Shown in pieces: positions 8,440-17,992 of a DNA stretch of 64,000 nucleotides (positions are counted from its first letter, which is position 1; every line of letters begins with the position of its first letter). This stretch comes from JAIBJN01 sp963842305 (GTDB taxonomy: Bacteria; Actinomycetota; Thermoleophilia; Gaiellales; Gaiellaceae), in assembly GCA_963842305.1 (NCBI GenBank), contig CAWJFW010000001.1, positions 65,323 through 129,322 of the forward strand. The letters are read 5' to 3'. Both the position numbers and the translations under genes were made by a program. The notes beneath the pieces are model-generated. The model was not told the origin of the DNA and did no database searches. It saw only the letters and a program-made list of their open reading frames with translations.

Positions 8440-9042
8440 ATGTCGTTCATCACGCGTGGCTTCCGCGGCCGCGGCGAGACGGACCAGAGCGGGCGCATCC
8501 CGCCCGGACAGTACGAGACCCGCGACTTTCCGGTCCTTTCCGCGGGGCCGACCCCGCACACGCCGCTCGACCAGTGGAGCTTCACGATCTCGGAGGGTGG
8601 CGAGGAGCTCGCCCGCTGGAGTTGGGAAGAGCTCGGTGCACTGCCAAGCGAGACGATCACGAAGGACATCCACTGCGTCACCAAGTGGTCGAAGCTCGAC
8701 ACCGCGTGGGAGGGGGTCTCGGTCGACACGCTCCTGGAGGGCATCGAGACCGACGGCGGCTACGTGATGGCCTGGAGCGACGGCGGCTACACGACGAACC
8801 TCCCGCTCGAGGACGTGACCGACGGCAAGGCCTGGGTCGCCTACGGCTACGACGGCGAGCCGCTCGATCCCGAGCACGGCGGCCCGGCGCGACTACTCGT
8901 CCCTCACCTGTACTTCTGGAAGAGCGCGAAGTGGGTGCGCGGGCTGCGGCTCATGGACGACGACGAGCCCGGCTTCTGGGAGTCCCTCGGCTACCACCTC
9001 TACGGAGACCCGTGGCGGGAACAGCGGTACTGGGGCGACTGA
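8440..9042 (+). CDS. Molybdopterin-dependent oxidoreductase (sulfite oxidase/MsrP-like fold)
   Basis: 200-residue compact molybdenum-cofactor domain of the sulfite-oxidase superfamily. The Mo-ligating cysteine is Cys79 in D-I-H-C-V-T-K-W-S, followed by the typical W-x-G-V-x-(3)-L-L. No signal peptide, dimerisation domain or heme domain, so it is probably cytoplasmic. The next gene is a ferredoxin-NADP-reductase-like protein that overlaps it by 31 bases, then DUF6510; this three-gene cassette is common in actinobacteria. The physiological substrate is unknown. Confidence 0.85.
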   Translation: MSFITRGFRGRGETDQSGRIPPGQYETRDFPVLSAGPTPHTPLDQWSFTISEGGEELARWSWEELGALPSETITKDIHCVTKWSKLDTAWEGVSVDTLLEGIETDGGYVMAWSDGGYTTNLPLEDVTDGKAWVAYGYDGEPLDPEHGGPARLLVPHLYFWKSAKWVRGLRLMDDDEPGFWESLGYHLYGDPWREQRYWGD

Positions 9043-9776
9043 CACCCCTTCGGTGGCTGCTCGCCGAGCTCGTCGAGCTGCAGCCCGAGACTCCCCGCGT
9101 CTCGAGCCTCGTCCTCGACGTCCCTGGCTGGGTGGGTCACCGCCCCGGTCAGCACGTCGACGTCCGCCTGACCGCGGAGGACGGCTACCAGGCGCAGCGC
9201 AGCTACTCGATTGCCGCTCCGGCCGACGGCGAGCGCATCGTCCTCACCGTCGAGGAGCTCGAGGACGGGGAGGTTTCCCCCTTCCTCACCGAGGAGCTGC
9301 GTCCGGGAGACCGCTTCGAGCTGCGCGGGCCGATCGGCGGCTACTTCGTCTGGGACGGTTCCTCGGATGGCCCGCTTCATCTCGTAGCGGGGGGATCGGG
9401 CGTCGTTCCGCTGATGGCGATGCTCCGCTACCGGGCAACCCTGGCCGGTGCGCCACCGGCGACGCTCCTGTATTCCGCCCGCTCCCTCGAGGAAGTCATC
9501 TACCGCGACGAGCTCGACCGGCTCGCTGCCGGCGATGCCGGGCCGGCGGTCCACGTCACCCTCACGCGCGACCAGCCTGATGGCTGGGCGGGTTACGCTC
9601 GCCGCATCGACGGCGAGATGCTGAGCGACGTCTTCGGCATGCCCGGCGGCGGCGACGCGACCGCGTTCGTCTGCGGCCCGACGCGCTTCGTCGAGGTGGC
9701 CGCGGACGGGCTGGTCGGCTTAGGCTATGACGCGGGCCGCGTGCGCACGGAGCGCTTCGGCCCGAGCGGACCATGA
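9012..9776 (+). CDS. FAD/NAD(P)-binding oxidoreductase, partner of the preceding molybdoenzyme
   Basis: 254 residues. FAD domain with GHRPGQHVDVRL and the R-S-Y-S-I FAD motif, then NAD(P) domain with GGSGVVPLMAML and a terminal VCGPTRFVE. It probably passes electrons from NAD(P)H to the molybdoenzyme encoded just before (inference from coupling). The GTG at 9012, with GGAGA upstream, starts the protein before the conserved LVELQPETPRV segment. Its stop overlaps the DUF6510 start by four bases. Confidence 0.87.
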   Translation: MAGTAVLGRLTPLRWLLAELVELQPETPRVSSLVLDVPGWVGHRPGQHVDVRLTAEDGYQAQRSYSIAAPADGERIVLTVEELEDGEVSPFLTEELRPGDRFELRGPIGGYFVWDGSSDGPLHLVAGGSGVVPLMAMLRYRATLAGAPPATLLYSARSLEEVIYRDELDRLAAGDAGPAVHVTLTRDQPDGWAGYARRIDGEMLSDVFGMPGGGDATAFVCGPTRFVEVAADGLVGLGYDAGRVRTERFGPSGP

Positions 9777-10054
9777 GCATGGAAGGCGCCGACCTGAAGC
9801 TCGACGGCAACGCCATCGGCGGACTGCTCGGCGAGATCTTCGTCGGCGAGCTGACCGTCGCCCGCTCCACATGCGCGTCCTGCGGGGCCGTGAGGGAGAT
9901 CGGCGCGCTGGCCGTCTACGCGCACGCGCCCGGCTCGGTCGTACGCTGCCCGAGCTGCGAGGCAGTCCTCCTGCGCGTCGCGCGCGACGAGGGCCGCATC
10001 TGGCTCGACCTCCGGGGCTGCACCTGCCTGGAGCTGCGCGCCCCCGAGGCGTGA
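9773..10054 (+). CDS. DUF6510 family small zinc-ribbon protein
   Basis: 93 residues. Two CxxC pairs, C-A-S-C near residue 35 and C-P-S-C near 60, form a predicted zinc ribbon; the LDGNAIGGLLGEIF start and IWLDLRG end fit the DUF6510 family as I know it. The ATG overlaps the reductase stop (ATGA). Its constant pairing with the molybdoenzyme and reductase suggests an accessory role; no function is established. Confidence 0.75.
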   Translation: MSMEGADLKLDGNAIGGLLGEIFVGELTVARSTCASCGAVREIGALAVYAHAPGSVVRCPSCEAVLLRVARDEGRIWLDLRGCTCLELRAPEA

Positions 10055-10091
10055 GGACACCCCGTCCGTCCGCATCGTCAGACTTCGCAGC

Positions 10092-12260
10092 CTGTATCTG
10101 CGAGCAGTCAAGATCCGCGGCTTCAAGTCGTTCCCGGATCCGGTCGAGGTGCGCCTGGAGCCGGGGGTCGCCGTCGTCGTCGGCCCGAACGGCTCCGGGA
10201 AGTCGAACATCGCCGACGCCATCGTCTGGGCCGCCGGCAGCCTGAGCCCGACCGAGCTCCGGGCCGAGAAGCCCGACGACGTCCTCTACGCGGGCTCGAA
10301 GGACCGGCCGGCCGCCGACTGGTGCGAGGTCGAGCTCCTCTTCGACAACGAGGCAGGGGACGGGCCCCTCGACGTCGCCGAGCTCTCGATCGTCCGCCGG
10401 GCGCGCCGCGAAGGGGACGGCGAGTACCTCGTCAACCGGGCGCGCGTTCGCCGCACCGACATCGTCGAGCTCCTCGCCGACATCGGCCTGGCAGGTGAGC
10501 GGCATTCGATCATCTCCCAAGGCCGGGTCGAGGAGATCCTGGTCTCCAAGCCGGAGGAGCGGCGGGCGCTGGTCGAGGAGGCCGCCGGCCTCGGGAAGTT
10601 CAAGCGGCGGCGCCATCGAGCCGAGCTGAAGCTCGCACGCGTCCAGGTTCAGGTCGAGCGCGCGCGCGATCTCGAGGACGAGGTGCGCAAGCGCCTGCGG
10701 CCCCTGGCCCTACAAGCGAGCGCGGCGGAGCGGGCGGAGAAGCTGGGGGTCGAGATCGACCACCTGAAGACGCGGCTGGCCGCAGCGGAGCTCGAGGCGA
10801 TCGAGGGGCGGCTCGCCGAGGTCGACGAGCGGCTGACCGAAGCCGGCCACGAGCGTCGGCGGCGCGACGAGCGCCTGGAAGGAGTGCTCGCGGAACGGCG
10901 TCAGGCGGAGGATGGGCTTGCCGAGGCGGCCGGCCGCCACGAGCAGGCGACCGCGGCGCTCTACCGCCTGCGAAGCGCGGTCGAGCGGCTCGAGCTGCGC
11001 GGCGAGCGGGCACAGGAAACGACCGCAAGCCTCCGCATTGACGCGGATCGACCGCGCCTCGCGTCCCCACGGAAGCCGCCGAGCTACGAGCGGGCGCTCG
11101 CCTCCGCAGGCGCGTGGGCTCCCGAGCAGGTCGAGCTCCGGGACGCCGTCACACGGTTGGAGCGCGCACACGCCGAGGGGCGTGACGCGCTGGTCGCCCT
11201 GTCGGGTGGAAAGAGCTGGTTCGCGGTCGACTCGGCGGCGGCAGTGGCCGAGCCTGCGCCGTCGAGCCGTGAGGACAGGCTGCGCGAGCTGGCCGACGTT
11301 GCCGAGCGCGTCGCCACGCTCCTCGGCGCCGCGGCCGAGCGGGCGGCCCTGCTCGAGCCTGCGCTCAGGGCGCGCGTGGACGCGGGCGGCAGCCGAGCGG
11401 GCGAGCTCGGCGAGGAGCTGCGCCGTCTCGGCGGGGTCGAGGCCGAGCTTCGACGCGCTGCGACCGAGGCCGCGGAGAGGTTGTCCGCTGTCGGGATCGA
11501 GCGAGCCCGTCTCGACGCCGAGCGCGAGGAGGTACTGCGTCGGCTGCCCGAGGACGCGGAAGCCGAGGCGCTCTCGGAGGAGGAGGCGGTCGAGCTCGGG
11601 GCGCAGCTGGAACGACTCGAGCGGCGGCGTGAGGCGCTCGGACAGGTGAACCCGCTCGCGGCGGAGGAGCACGCCCGTGAGAGGGCCCGCCTCGAGGAGC
11701 TGACCGTCCAGCGGGAGGACCTCGAGCGGTCGCTCTCCGAGCTGGAGGCGTTGCGCGACGAGCTGGCGGACACGGTCGAGCGGCGGTTCGAGGAGACGCT
11801 GAGCGAGGTCGAGCGCCACTTCGAGGAGGTCGCAGCGACTCTCTTTCCCGGGGGCAGCGGCCGGATCGTGCGCGTTGCCGACGAGGAGGGTGGCGAGCCG
11901 GGCATCGAGATCGAGCTCCAACCGGCGGGCAAGCGCGTCACGCGGCTCTCACTCCTGTCCGGCGGCGAGAAGGCGCTTGGCGCCATCTCCTTCCTCTTTG
12001 CGCTCTTCCTCGCGCGGCCGTGCCCCTTCTACCTTCTCGACGAGGTCGAAGCGGCGCTCGACGACGCCAACATCGGGCGCTTCACCGAGCTTCTGAGGCG
12101 GTTCGCCGATCGTGCTCAGTTCATCGTGGTCACCCACCAGAAGAGGACGATCGAGGCCGCGGATATCCTGTACGGCGTGACCATGGGGGCCGACGGGATC
12201 TCGCAGGTCGTCTCCAAGCGGCTGCAGGCGGCGCCGCAGGCCGAGGCGCTCAGCGCGTGA
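10092..12260 (+). CDS. smc: Chromosome segregation protein SMC, short form without a full hinge
   Basis: Condensin ATPase: Walker A GPNGSGKSN at residues 31-39, signature LLSGGEKALGA near 620, Walker B FYLLDEVEAALDD near 645, H-loop VVTHQKRT. From the candidate CTG at 10092 the protein is about 722 residues against 1150-1200 for typical bacterial SMC. Coiled-coil arms are present but shortened. At the centre, about residues 320-400, there is no complete hinge, only a stretch (PSYERALASAG...AEGRDALVAL) that resembles half of one. No ATG/GTG/TTG precedes LYLRAVKIRGFKSF in frame; the GTG at 10149 would remove this conserved N-terminus. It opens the smc-ftsY-ffh run. Confidence 0.9.
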   Translation: MYLRAVKIRGFKSFPDPVEVRLEPGVAVVVGPNGSGKSNIADAIVWAAGSLSPTELRAEKPDDVLYAGSKDRPAADWCEVELLFDNEAGDGPLDVAELSIVRRARREGDGEYLVNRARVRRTDIVELLADIGLAGERHSIISQGRVEEILVSKPEERRALVEEAAGLGKFKRRRHRAELKLARVQVQVERARDLEDEVRKRLRPLALQASAAERAEKLGVEIDHLKTRLAAAELEAIEGRLAEVDERLTEAGHERRRRDERLEGVLAERRQAEDGLAEAAGRHEQATAALYRLRSAVERLELRGERAQETTASLRIDADRPRLASPRKPPSYERALASAGAWAPEQVELRDAVTRLERAHAEGRDALVALSGGKSWFAVDSAAAVAEPAPSSREDRLRELADVAERVATLLGAAAERAALLEPALRARVDAGGSRAGELGEELRRLGGVEAELRRAATEAAERLSAVGIERARLDAEREEVLRRLPEDAEAEALSEEEAVELGAQLERLERRREALGQVNPLAAEEHARERARLEELTVQREDLERSLSELEALRDELADTVERRFEETLSEVERHFEEVAATLFPGGSGRIVRVADEEGGEPGIEIELQPAGKRVTRLSLLSGGEKALGAISFLFALFLARPCPFYLLDEVEAALDDANIGRFTELLRRFADRAQFIVVTHQKRTIEAADILYGVTMGADGISQVVSKRLQAAPQAEALSA

Positions 12261-12285
12261 CGGTCAGAGCGTCGTCACCGCGCCC

Positions 12286-13242
12286 GTGAGCCGCAGCTGG
12301 GCCGAGTTCCTCGGTGACCGCGAGGAGGCTCCGGCCGAGGACGAGGAGCGCCGCGGCTGGTTCGGCCGCCTGCGCGAATCGCTCAGCGCGAGCCGGCAGG
12401 CGCTCACGCGCGAGCTCCTCTTCGATCCGGGTGACGAGGAGGCGTGGGAGCGGATCGAGGAGGCGCTGATCGCGGCGGACTGCGGCGTTCCGGCGACGGT
12501 CGAGATCGTGCGTCGGCTCGAGGAGCGCGAGCCTGCGAGCCAGGCGGAGCTTGTCGACGGCCTGGAGGCGATCGTCGCGGAGCTCGTCACGGTCGAGGGC
12601 CAGGAGCGGCTCGGTCTCGACGGGCGGCCGACGGTCGTCCTGGTCGTGGGCGTCAACGGCACGGGAAAGACGACCACCATCGGCAAGCTCGCCTCACGGC
12701 TTCAGGAGTCGGGCCGGTCAGTGGTGCTGGCCGCCGCGGACACGTTCCGCGCCGCGGCCGAGGAGCAGCTCGAGATCTGGGCCAAGCGCGCAGGCGCCGA
12801 CTTCGTCGGCTCGCAGCGTGGGGCGGACCCTGCCTCGGTCGCCTTCGACGCGATCTCGGCGGCCGAAGCGCGCGGGCGCGACGTGGTCGTCGTCGACACG
12901 GCCGGCCGTCTCCACACCCAGACGAACCTCATGGAGGAGCTGGCAAAGGTGCGGCGGGTCATCGCCGGGCGCCTGGACGGGGCGCCGCACGAGACGCTGC
13001 TCGTCCTGGACGCGACCACCGGCCAGAACGGCGTGCGCCAGGCGAAGCTCTTCGACGAGGCGGTCGGCGTCACCGGGGTCGCGCTGACCAAGCTGGACGG
13101 CACTGCGAAGGGAGGCGTCGCGGTCGCGGTCACGCACGAACTGGGCTTGCCGGTGAAGCTCGTGGGCGTCGGAGAGAGCCTGGAGGACCTGCAGCCGTTC
13201 GATCCGCAGGACTTCGCGCGCGCGATCGTCGGCGGCGACTGA
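12286..13242 (+). CDS. ftsY: Signal recognition particle receptor FtsY
   Basis: 318-residue SRP GTPase that docks ribosome-SRP complexes at the membrane. NG domain: G1 GVNGTGKT at residues 122-129, AADTFRAAAEEQL, DTAGR, TKLDGTAKGG, and GVGESLEDLQPF near the end. The N-terminal acidic A-domain is very short (about 20 residues, rich in E/D). GTG start at 12286, 25 bases after smc. Confidence 0.95.
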   Translation: MSRSWAEFLGDREEAPAEDEERRGWFGRLRESLSASRQALTRELLFDPGDEEAWERIEEALIAADCGVPATVEIVRRLEEREPASQAELVDGLEAIVAELVTVEGQERLGLDGRPTVVLVVGVNGTGKTTTIGKLASRLQESGRSVVLAAADTFRAAAEEQLEIWAKRAGADFVGSQRGADPASVAFDAISAAEARGRDVVVVDTAGRLHTQTNLMEELAKVRRVIAGRLDGAPHETLLVLDATTGQNGVRQAKLFDEAVGVTGVALTKLDGTAKGGVAVAVTHELGLPVKLVGVGESLEDLQPFDPQDFARAIVGGD

Positions 13243-13305
13243 GCCGCCGCCGCCCGCGCTCCCGGATCGTGGGCGGAAAACCCGCGGCTACACTTCCCGC
13301 CGGCC

Positions 13306-14643
<1,338 letters not shown>

Positions 14644-14662
14644 CGAGGAGAGAAAGGACCGA

Positions 14663-14902
14663 ATGGCAACTCGCATCAGACTGGCCCGCGTGGGCTCGAA
14701 GAAGAACCCGATCTACCGTGTCGTCGTCGCGGACGCGCGTTCGCCTCGCGACGGACGGTTCATCGAGATCGTCGGGCGCTACAACCCCCAGACGGACCCC
14801 TCGACGATCTCGCTCGATGCCGAGAAGATCCAGGAGTGGATCGGGAAGGGCGCCCAGCCGAGCGACTCGGTGAAGCGCCTGATGAAAGCGCAGGGGATCT
14901 AG
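14663..14902 (+). CDS. rpsP: 30S ribosomal protein S16
   Basis: 79 residues with the family opening ATRIRLARVGSKKNPIYRVVVADARSPRDGRFIE. Component of the small ribosomal subunit. Strong purine-rich Shine-Dalgarno (GAGGAGAGAAAGGA) upstream. It heads the usual rpsP-khpA-rimM-trmD-rplS translation cluster. Confidence 0.97.
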   Translation: MATRIRLARVGSKKNPIYRVVVADARSPRDGRFIEIVGRYNPQTDPSTISLDAEKIQEWIGKGAQPSDSVKRLMKAQGI

Positions 14903-14934
14903 GTCGTGCCCCGCCGAGCGAGGCAGCAGCACTC

Positions 14935-14940
14935 GGAGGG
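14935..14940 (+). promoter_or_regulatory. Ribosome binding site that fixes the khpA start
   Basis: GGAGGG lies nine bases before the GTG at 14950. It supports that start over an upstream in-frame ATG at 14836, which would lie inside rpsP and add residues unlike the KH family. Confidence 0.65.
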
Positions 14941-14949
14941 ACACTAGAC

Positions 14950-15186
14950 GTGGAGGAGATGCTCGCCTACCTCGCACGGAACCTCGTCGAAAAGCCCGAG
15001 GAGGTGCGCGTCGAGCGCACGGAGCGAGACGGAGCAGTCGTCCTCAAGCTGTACGTGGCCGACGAGGACATCGGCAAGGTGATCGGGCGCCAGGGCCGCA
15101 TTGCCAGGGCGCTCAGGACGCTCGTTCGGGCAAGCGGCGGCCGCCAGCACGAGCGCGCGCTGCTCGAGATCGTTGACAGCCGCTGA
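14950..15186 (+). CDS. khpA: KH-domain RNA-binding protein KhpA
   Basis: 78-residue single KH domain (YlqC/KhpA family). The RNA-binding GxxG loop is in DIGKVIGRQGRIARALRTL. Family members bind RNA globally and act with KhpB in cell-length and division control. It sits between rpsP and rimM, its usual position. The rimM start lies inside its 3' end. Confidence 0.92.
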   Translation: MEEMLAYLARNLVEKPEEVRVERTERDGAVVLKLYVADEDIGKVIGRQGRIARALRTLVRASGGRQHERALLEIVDSR

Positions 15187-15652
15187 CGCCGGTCGCTGGG
15201 TCGCGGTCGGGCGGGTCGGTCGTCCGCACGGGCTCGCCGGGGCGTTCGTCGTCGAGCACGCGAGCGACGACCCCGAGCGTTTCGCCGCCGGCGCGAAGGT
15301 CTTCGTCGATCGTGAGCCCGCGGTCGTCGTCGAGAGCAAGCGCTCCGGCGGCCGGCTGGTCGTCCGGCTCGACCGCGACGTCACGCGTGGAACCATCCTC
15401 GAGCTCCCCGCCTCGCAGCTCCCCCGGGCGGGCGCCGACAGCTACTACGTCTTCGAGCTGGTGGGCCTGACGGTGGTCGAGGAGGGCGGCCGGGTCCTCG
15501 GTCGGGTGCAGGACGTCATGCCCGGCGTGGCGAACGACGTCCTCGAGCTGGACGGAGGAATCGCCCTTCCGATGGTCGAGGAGTGCGTGCGCGCAGTCGA
15601 TCTGGAACAGGGGCGGATCCTGATTGCGCCGGGATTCGTGCCCGAAAGCTAA
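15173..15652 (+). CDS. rimM: Ribosome maturation factor RimM
   Basis: 159 residues. Assists maturation of the 30S head around S19. N-terminal RimM domain opens VAVGRVGRPHGLAGAFVVEH; the C-terminal PRC-barrel has YYVFELVGLTVV and VANDVLELDG...LPMVEECV. The start is probably TTG at 15173, overlapping the khpA stop by 14 bases; the ATG at 15101 would lie within khpA. Confidence 0.92.
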   Translation: MTAADAGRWVAVGRVGRPHGLAGAFVVEHASDDPERFAAGAKVFVDREPAVVVESKRSGGRLVVRLDRDVTRGTILELPASQLPRAGADSYYVFELVGLTVVEEGGRVLGRVQDVMPGVANDVLELDGGIALPMVEECVRAVDLEQGRILIAPGFVPES

Positions 15653-15663
15653 TCTCGCAACCG

Positions 15664-16320
15664 ATGCAGATCGACGTCTTCACCTTGCTTCCGCACGCCT
15701 TCGCGTGGCTGACCGAGCAGCGACCCGTGGCGACCGTGCTCGGCTCCGAGCTCGATCTGCGCTTCCTCAACTACCGCGACTACACGCCGCTCACGGGCGG
15801 TCAGGTGGACGACGAACCGTACGGCGGCGGGGCCGGGATGGTGCTGCGGGTGGACGTCGTCTGGGCGGCGCTCGAGGCCGTGTACGGCGAAACGGGAAAC
15901 CGGCGCGTGATCGCCTTCTCCCCGCAAGGGCGCCCGCTCGACCAGGCGCTCGTGGACGAGCTCGCCGAGGAAGACGAGCTGACGCTGCTCTCCGCTCGCT
16001 TCGAGGGCTTCGACGAGCGCATCATCGAACACGTCGCCACCGACACGGTCTCGATCGGGCCGTACGTCCTCTCGGGCGGTGAGCTGCCGGCCATGGTTCT
16101 TCTCGACGCCGTCGCCCGGCGGCTTCCCGGCGCGATCCGAGAAGAAAGCGGCGCCGTCGAGAGCTTCTCGGCCGCGCTCGAGGGCGGCCTCGAGTTTCCG
16201 CACTACACGAGGCCCGCCGAGTTTCGGGGCTGGCGCGTGCCGGAGGTTCTCCTCTCTGGTAACCACGCCCTCATCGAGAGCTGGCGCCAGGAGCAGAGCA
16301 AGGCACGGACGCCCTCGTGA
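15664..16320 (+). CDS. trmD: tRNA (guanine37-N1)-methyltransferase
   Basis: 218 residues, slightly short of the usual 240-250. Makes m1G37 in tRNAs and prevents +1 frameshifting. SPOUT knot motifs: DDEPYGGGAGMVLRVD, LSARFEGFDERI, SIGPYVLSGGELPAM and EFRGWRVPEVLLSGNH. The ATG at 15664 gives the standard start MQIDVFTLLP. It follows rimM by 11 bases. Confidence 0.96.
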   Translation: MQIDVFTLLPHAFAWLTEQRPVATVLGSELDLRFLNYRDYTPLTGGQVDDEPYGGGAGMVLRVDVVWAALEAVYGETGNRRVIAFSPQGRPLDQALVDELAEEDELTLLSARFEGFDERIIEHVATDTVSIGPYVLSGGELPAMVLLDAVARRLPGAIREESGAVESFSAALEGGLEFPHYTRPAEFRGWRVPEVLLSGNHALIESWRQEQSKARTPS

Positions 16321-16357
16321 GCGTCGCCCGCCTTCGGCTCGCGCCAGGGGCTGGCGC

Positions 16358-16957
16358 GTGAGCGGCCCGCTCGACCGCATGACGTCGTCGATCCCGCCGC
16401 CGTGGGACACGGTCGTCGACTGGGCGGTGACGATCACGATCGCCGTCGCGGCGGTCCTCGCAATCAAGACCTGGGTCATCAACCCGTACCGGATCCCCTC
16501 GTCCTCCATGGAGCCGACGCTCCACTGCGCGCAGCCCGAGGTCGGCTGCCGGGCGGGCTCGTCCGACCGCGTGCTCGCCAACCGCTTCATCTACCACTTC
16601 CGCGATCCACATCACGGCGACATCGTCGTCTTCACCCCGCCCGAGCGCGCCGCCGCGGTCTGCGGGGCCGCGGGCACGTTCGTGAAGCGCCTGGTCGGGC
16701 TGCCCGGCGATCGCATCTCGATGTCGGACGGAGTCCTCTCCATCGACGGGCAGCCGGTCGACGAGCCCTATCTGGACGGGCGCCCGGGCCGGTCGAGCTT
16801 CCCGGAGCAGACGCTCGGGGCCGACGAGTACTTCATGATGGGCGACAACCGTGGGCAGTCGTGCGACAGTCGGAAGTGGGGCCCCGTCACGAGGGACGAC
16901 CTGATCGGGCCCGTGTTCGCCGTGTACTGGCCGCTCATGCGCATCGGGCTTCGGTAG
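16358..16957 (+). CDS. lepB: Type I signal peptidase, first copy
   Basis: Membrane serine protease that removes secretory signal peptides. One N-terminal membrane segment (about residues 22-40), then INPYRIPSSSMEPTL with the nucleophile Ser50, the catalytic Lys in TFVKRLVGLPGD, and GDNRGQSCDSRKWGPV. The GTG at 16358 is preferred; the ATG at 16379 is also possible. The second copy follows in the same frame, separated by this gene's TAG. Confidence 0.93.
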   Translation: MSGPLDRMTSSIPPPWDTVVDWAVTITIAVAAVLAIKTWVINPYRIPSSSMEPTLHCAQPEVGCRAGSSDRVLANRFIYHFRDPHHGDIVVFTPPERAAAVCGAAGTFVKRLVGLPGDRISMSDGVLSIDGQPVDEPYLDGRPGRSSFPEQTLGADEYFMMGDNRGQSCDSRKWGPVTRDDLIGPVFAVYWPLMRIGLR

Positions 16958-17026
16958 GAGGCCGTCTTCTTCCGCTCGAAGCTCGAATCGCTCCCCGCGC
17001 CGTGGCCGACGATCATCGACTGGACA

Positions 17027-17557
17027 GTGACGATCGTGGTCGCCGTCGCGGCCGTGCTCGCGATCAAGGCGTGGGTCATCAACCCGTATCGGATCCCCTC
17101 GTCCTCGATGGAGCCAACGCTCCACTGCGCCGTGCCCGAGCCGGAATGCCAGGCCTCGAGGTCAGACCGCGTGCTCGCGAACCGGTTCGCCTACCGCTTC
17201 ATCGACCCGAAGCGTGGCGACATCGTCGTCTTCCGCCCGCCGCCCAACGCAGCGAACTCGTGCCCGACCACTGACGTCTTCGTCAAGCGGCTGGTGGGCG
17301 TGCCCGGCGACACGATCGAGATCCGAGACGGGCAGCTCTACATCAACGAGGAGCCCGTGCCGGAGCCGTATGTCTTCGGGGGCGAGGTCGGCAGGAACTT
17401 CGGGCCGGTCACGGTTGGCGACGACCAGTACTTCATGATGGGCGACAACCGCCTCAGCTCCTGCGACAGCCGGGACTGGGGGACGGTTCCCCGTGAGAAC
17501 CTGATCGGGCCGGTCTTCGCCCGCTACTGGCCGATCAGCCGGATCGGGTTCCAGTGA
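17027..17557 (+). CDS. lepB: Type I signal peptidase, second copy
   Basis: Tandem paralogue of the preceding gene, 176 residues from the GTG at 17027. Nucleophile Ser27 in INPYRIPSSSMEPTL, catalytic Lys in VFVKRLVGVPGD, box E GDNRLSSCDSRDWG. Similarity to copy one continues upstream of this GTG in the same frame (LPAPWPTIIDW against IPPPWDTVVDW) back to the TAG of copy one, with no ATG/GTG/TTG. The real start may therefore be non-standard, or the two may once have been separated by more sequence. Recent duplication is the simplest origin. Confidence 0.88.
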   Translation: MTIVVAVAAVLAIKAWVINPYRIPSSSMEPTLHCAVPEPECQASRSDRVLANRFAYRFIDPKRGDIVVFRPPPNAANSCPTTDVFVKRLVGVPGDTIEIRDGQLYINEEPVPEPYVFGGEVGRNFGPVTVGDDQYFMMGDNRLSSCDSRDWGTVPRENLIGPVFARYWPISRIGFQ

Positions 17558-17624
17558 GCCGTTGCCGGCCGAGGTTCTGGAGCATCCGCTAGCATTCCCG
17601 ACGCGGCCTCCGGCCGCCCTTTTC

Positions 17625-17975
17625 ATGACTACGCCGATCGACATCCTCGAGCGCAAGCAGCTGCGGGACGACATTCCGCAGTTCAAGGCGGGCGACACCG
17701 TGCGCGTCCACTTTCAGGTGATCGAGGGACAGCGCCGCCGCGTTCAGGTCTTCGAAGGCATCGTGATCAAGCGCCAGGGCGCCGGCGTGCGCGAGACGTT
17801 CACGGTCCGCAAGAACTCGTTCGGCGTCGGCGTCGAGCGGACGTTCCCGCTCCACTCCCCGAAGATCGACAAGATCGAGGTCGCCGCCATCGGCGACGTC
17901 AACCGCGCCAAGCTCTACTACCTCCGCTCGAAGGTGGGCAAGAAGGCGCGCGTCCGCGAGAAGCAGCGGACCTAG
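17625..17975 (+). CDS. rplS: 50S ribosomal protein L19
   Basis: 116 residues. Typical blocks: IPQFKAGDTVRVHFQVIEG, RVQVFEGIVIKRQGAGVRETFTVRKNS and FPLHSPKIDKIEV. Lies at the subunit interface of the ribosome. The ATG at 17625 gives MTTPIDILERKQLRDD; the earlier in-frame start at 17562 adds 21 unrelated residues. Confidence 0.96.
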   Translation: MTTPIDILERKQLRDDIPQFKAGDTVRVHFQVIEGQRRRVQVFEGIVIKRQGAGVRETFTVRKNSFGVGVERTFPLHSPKIDKIEVAAIGDVNRAKLYYLRSKVGKKARVREKQRT

Positions 17976-17992
17976 GCGCTATCCTCGCGCCC

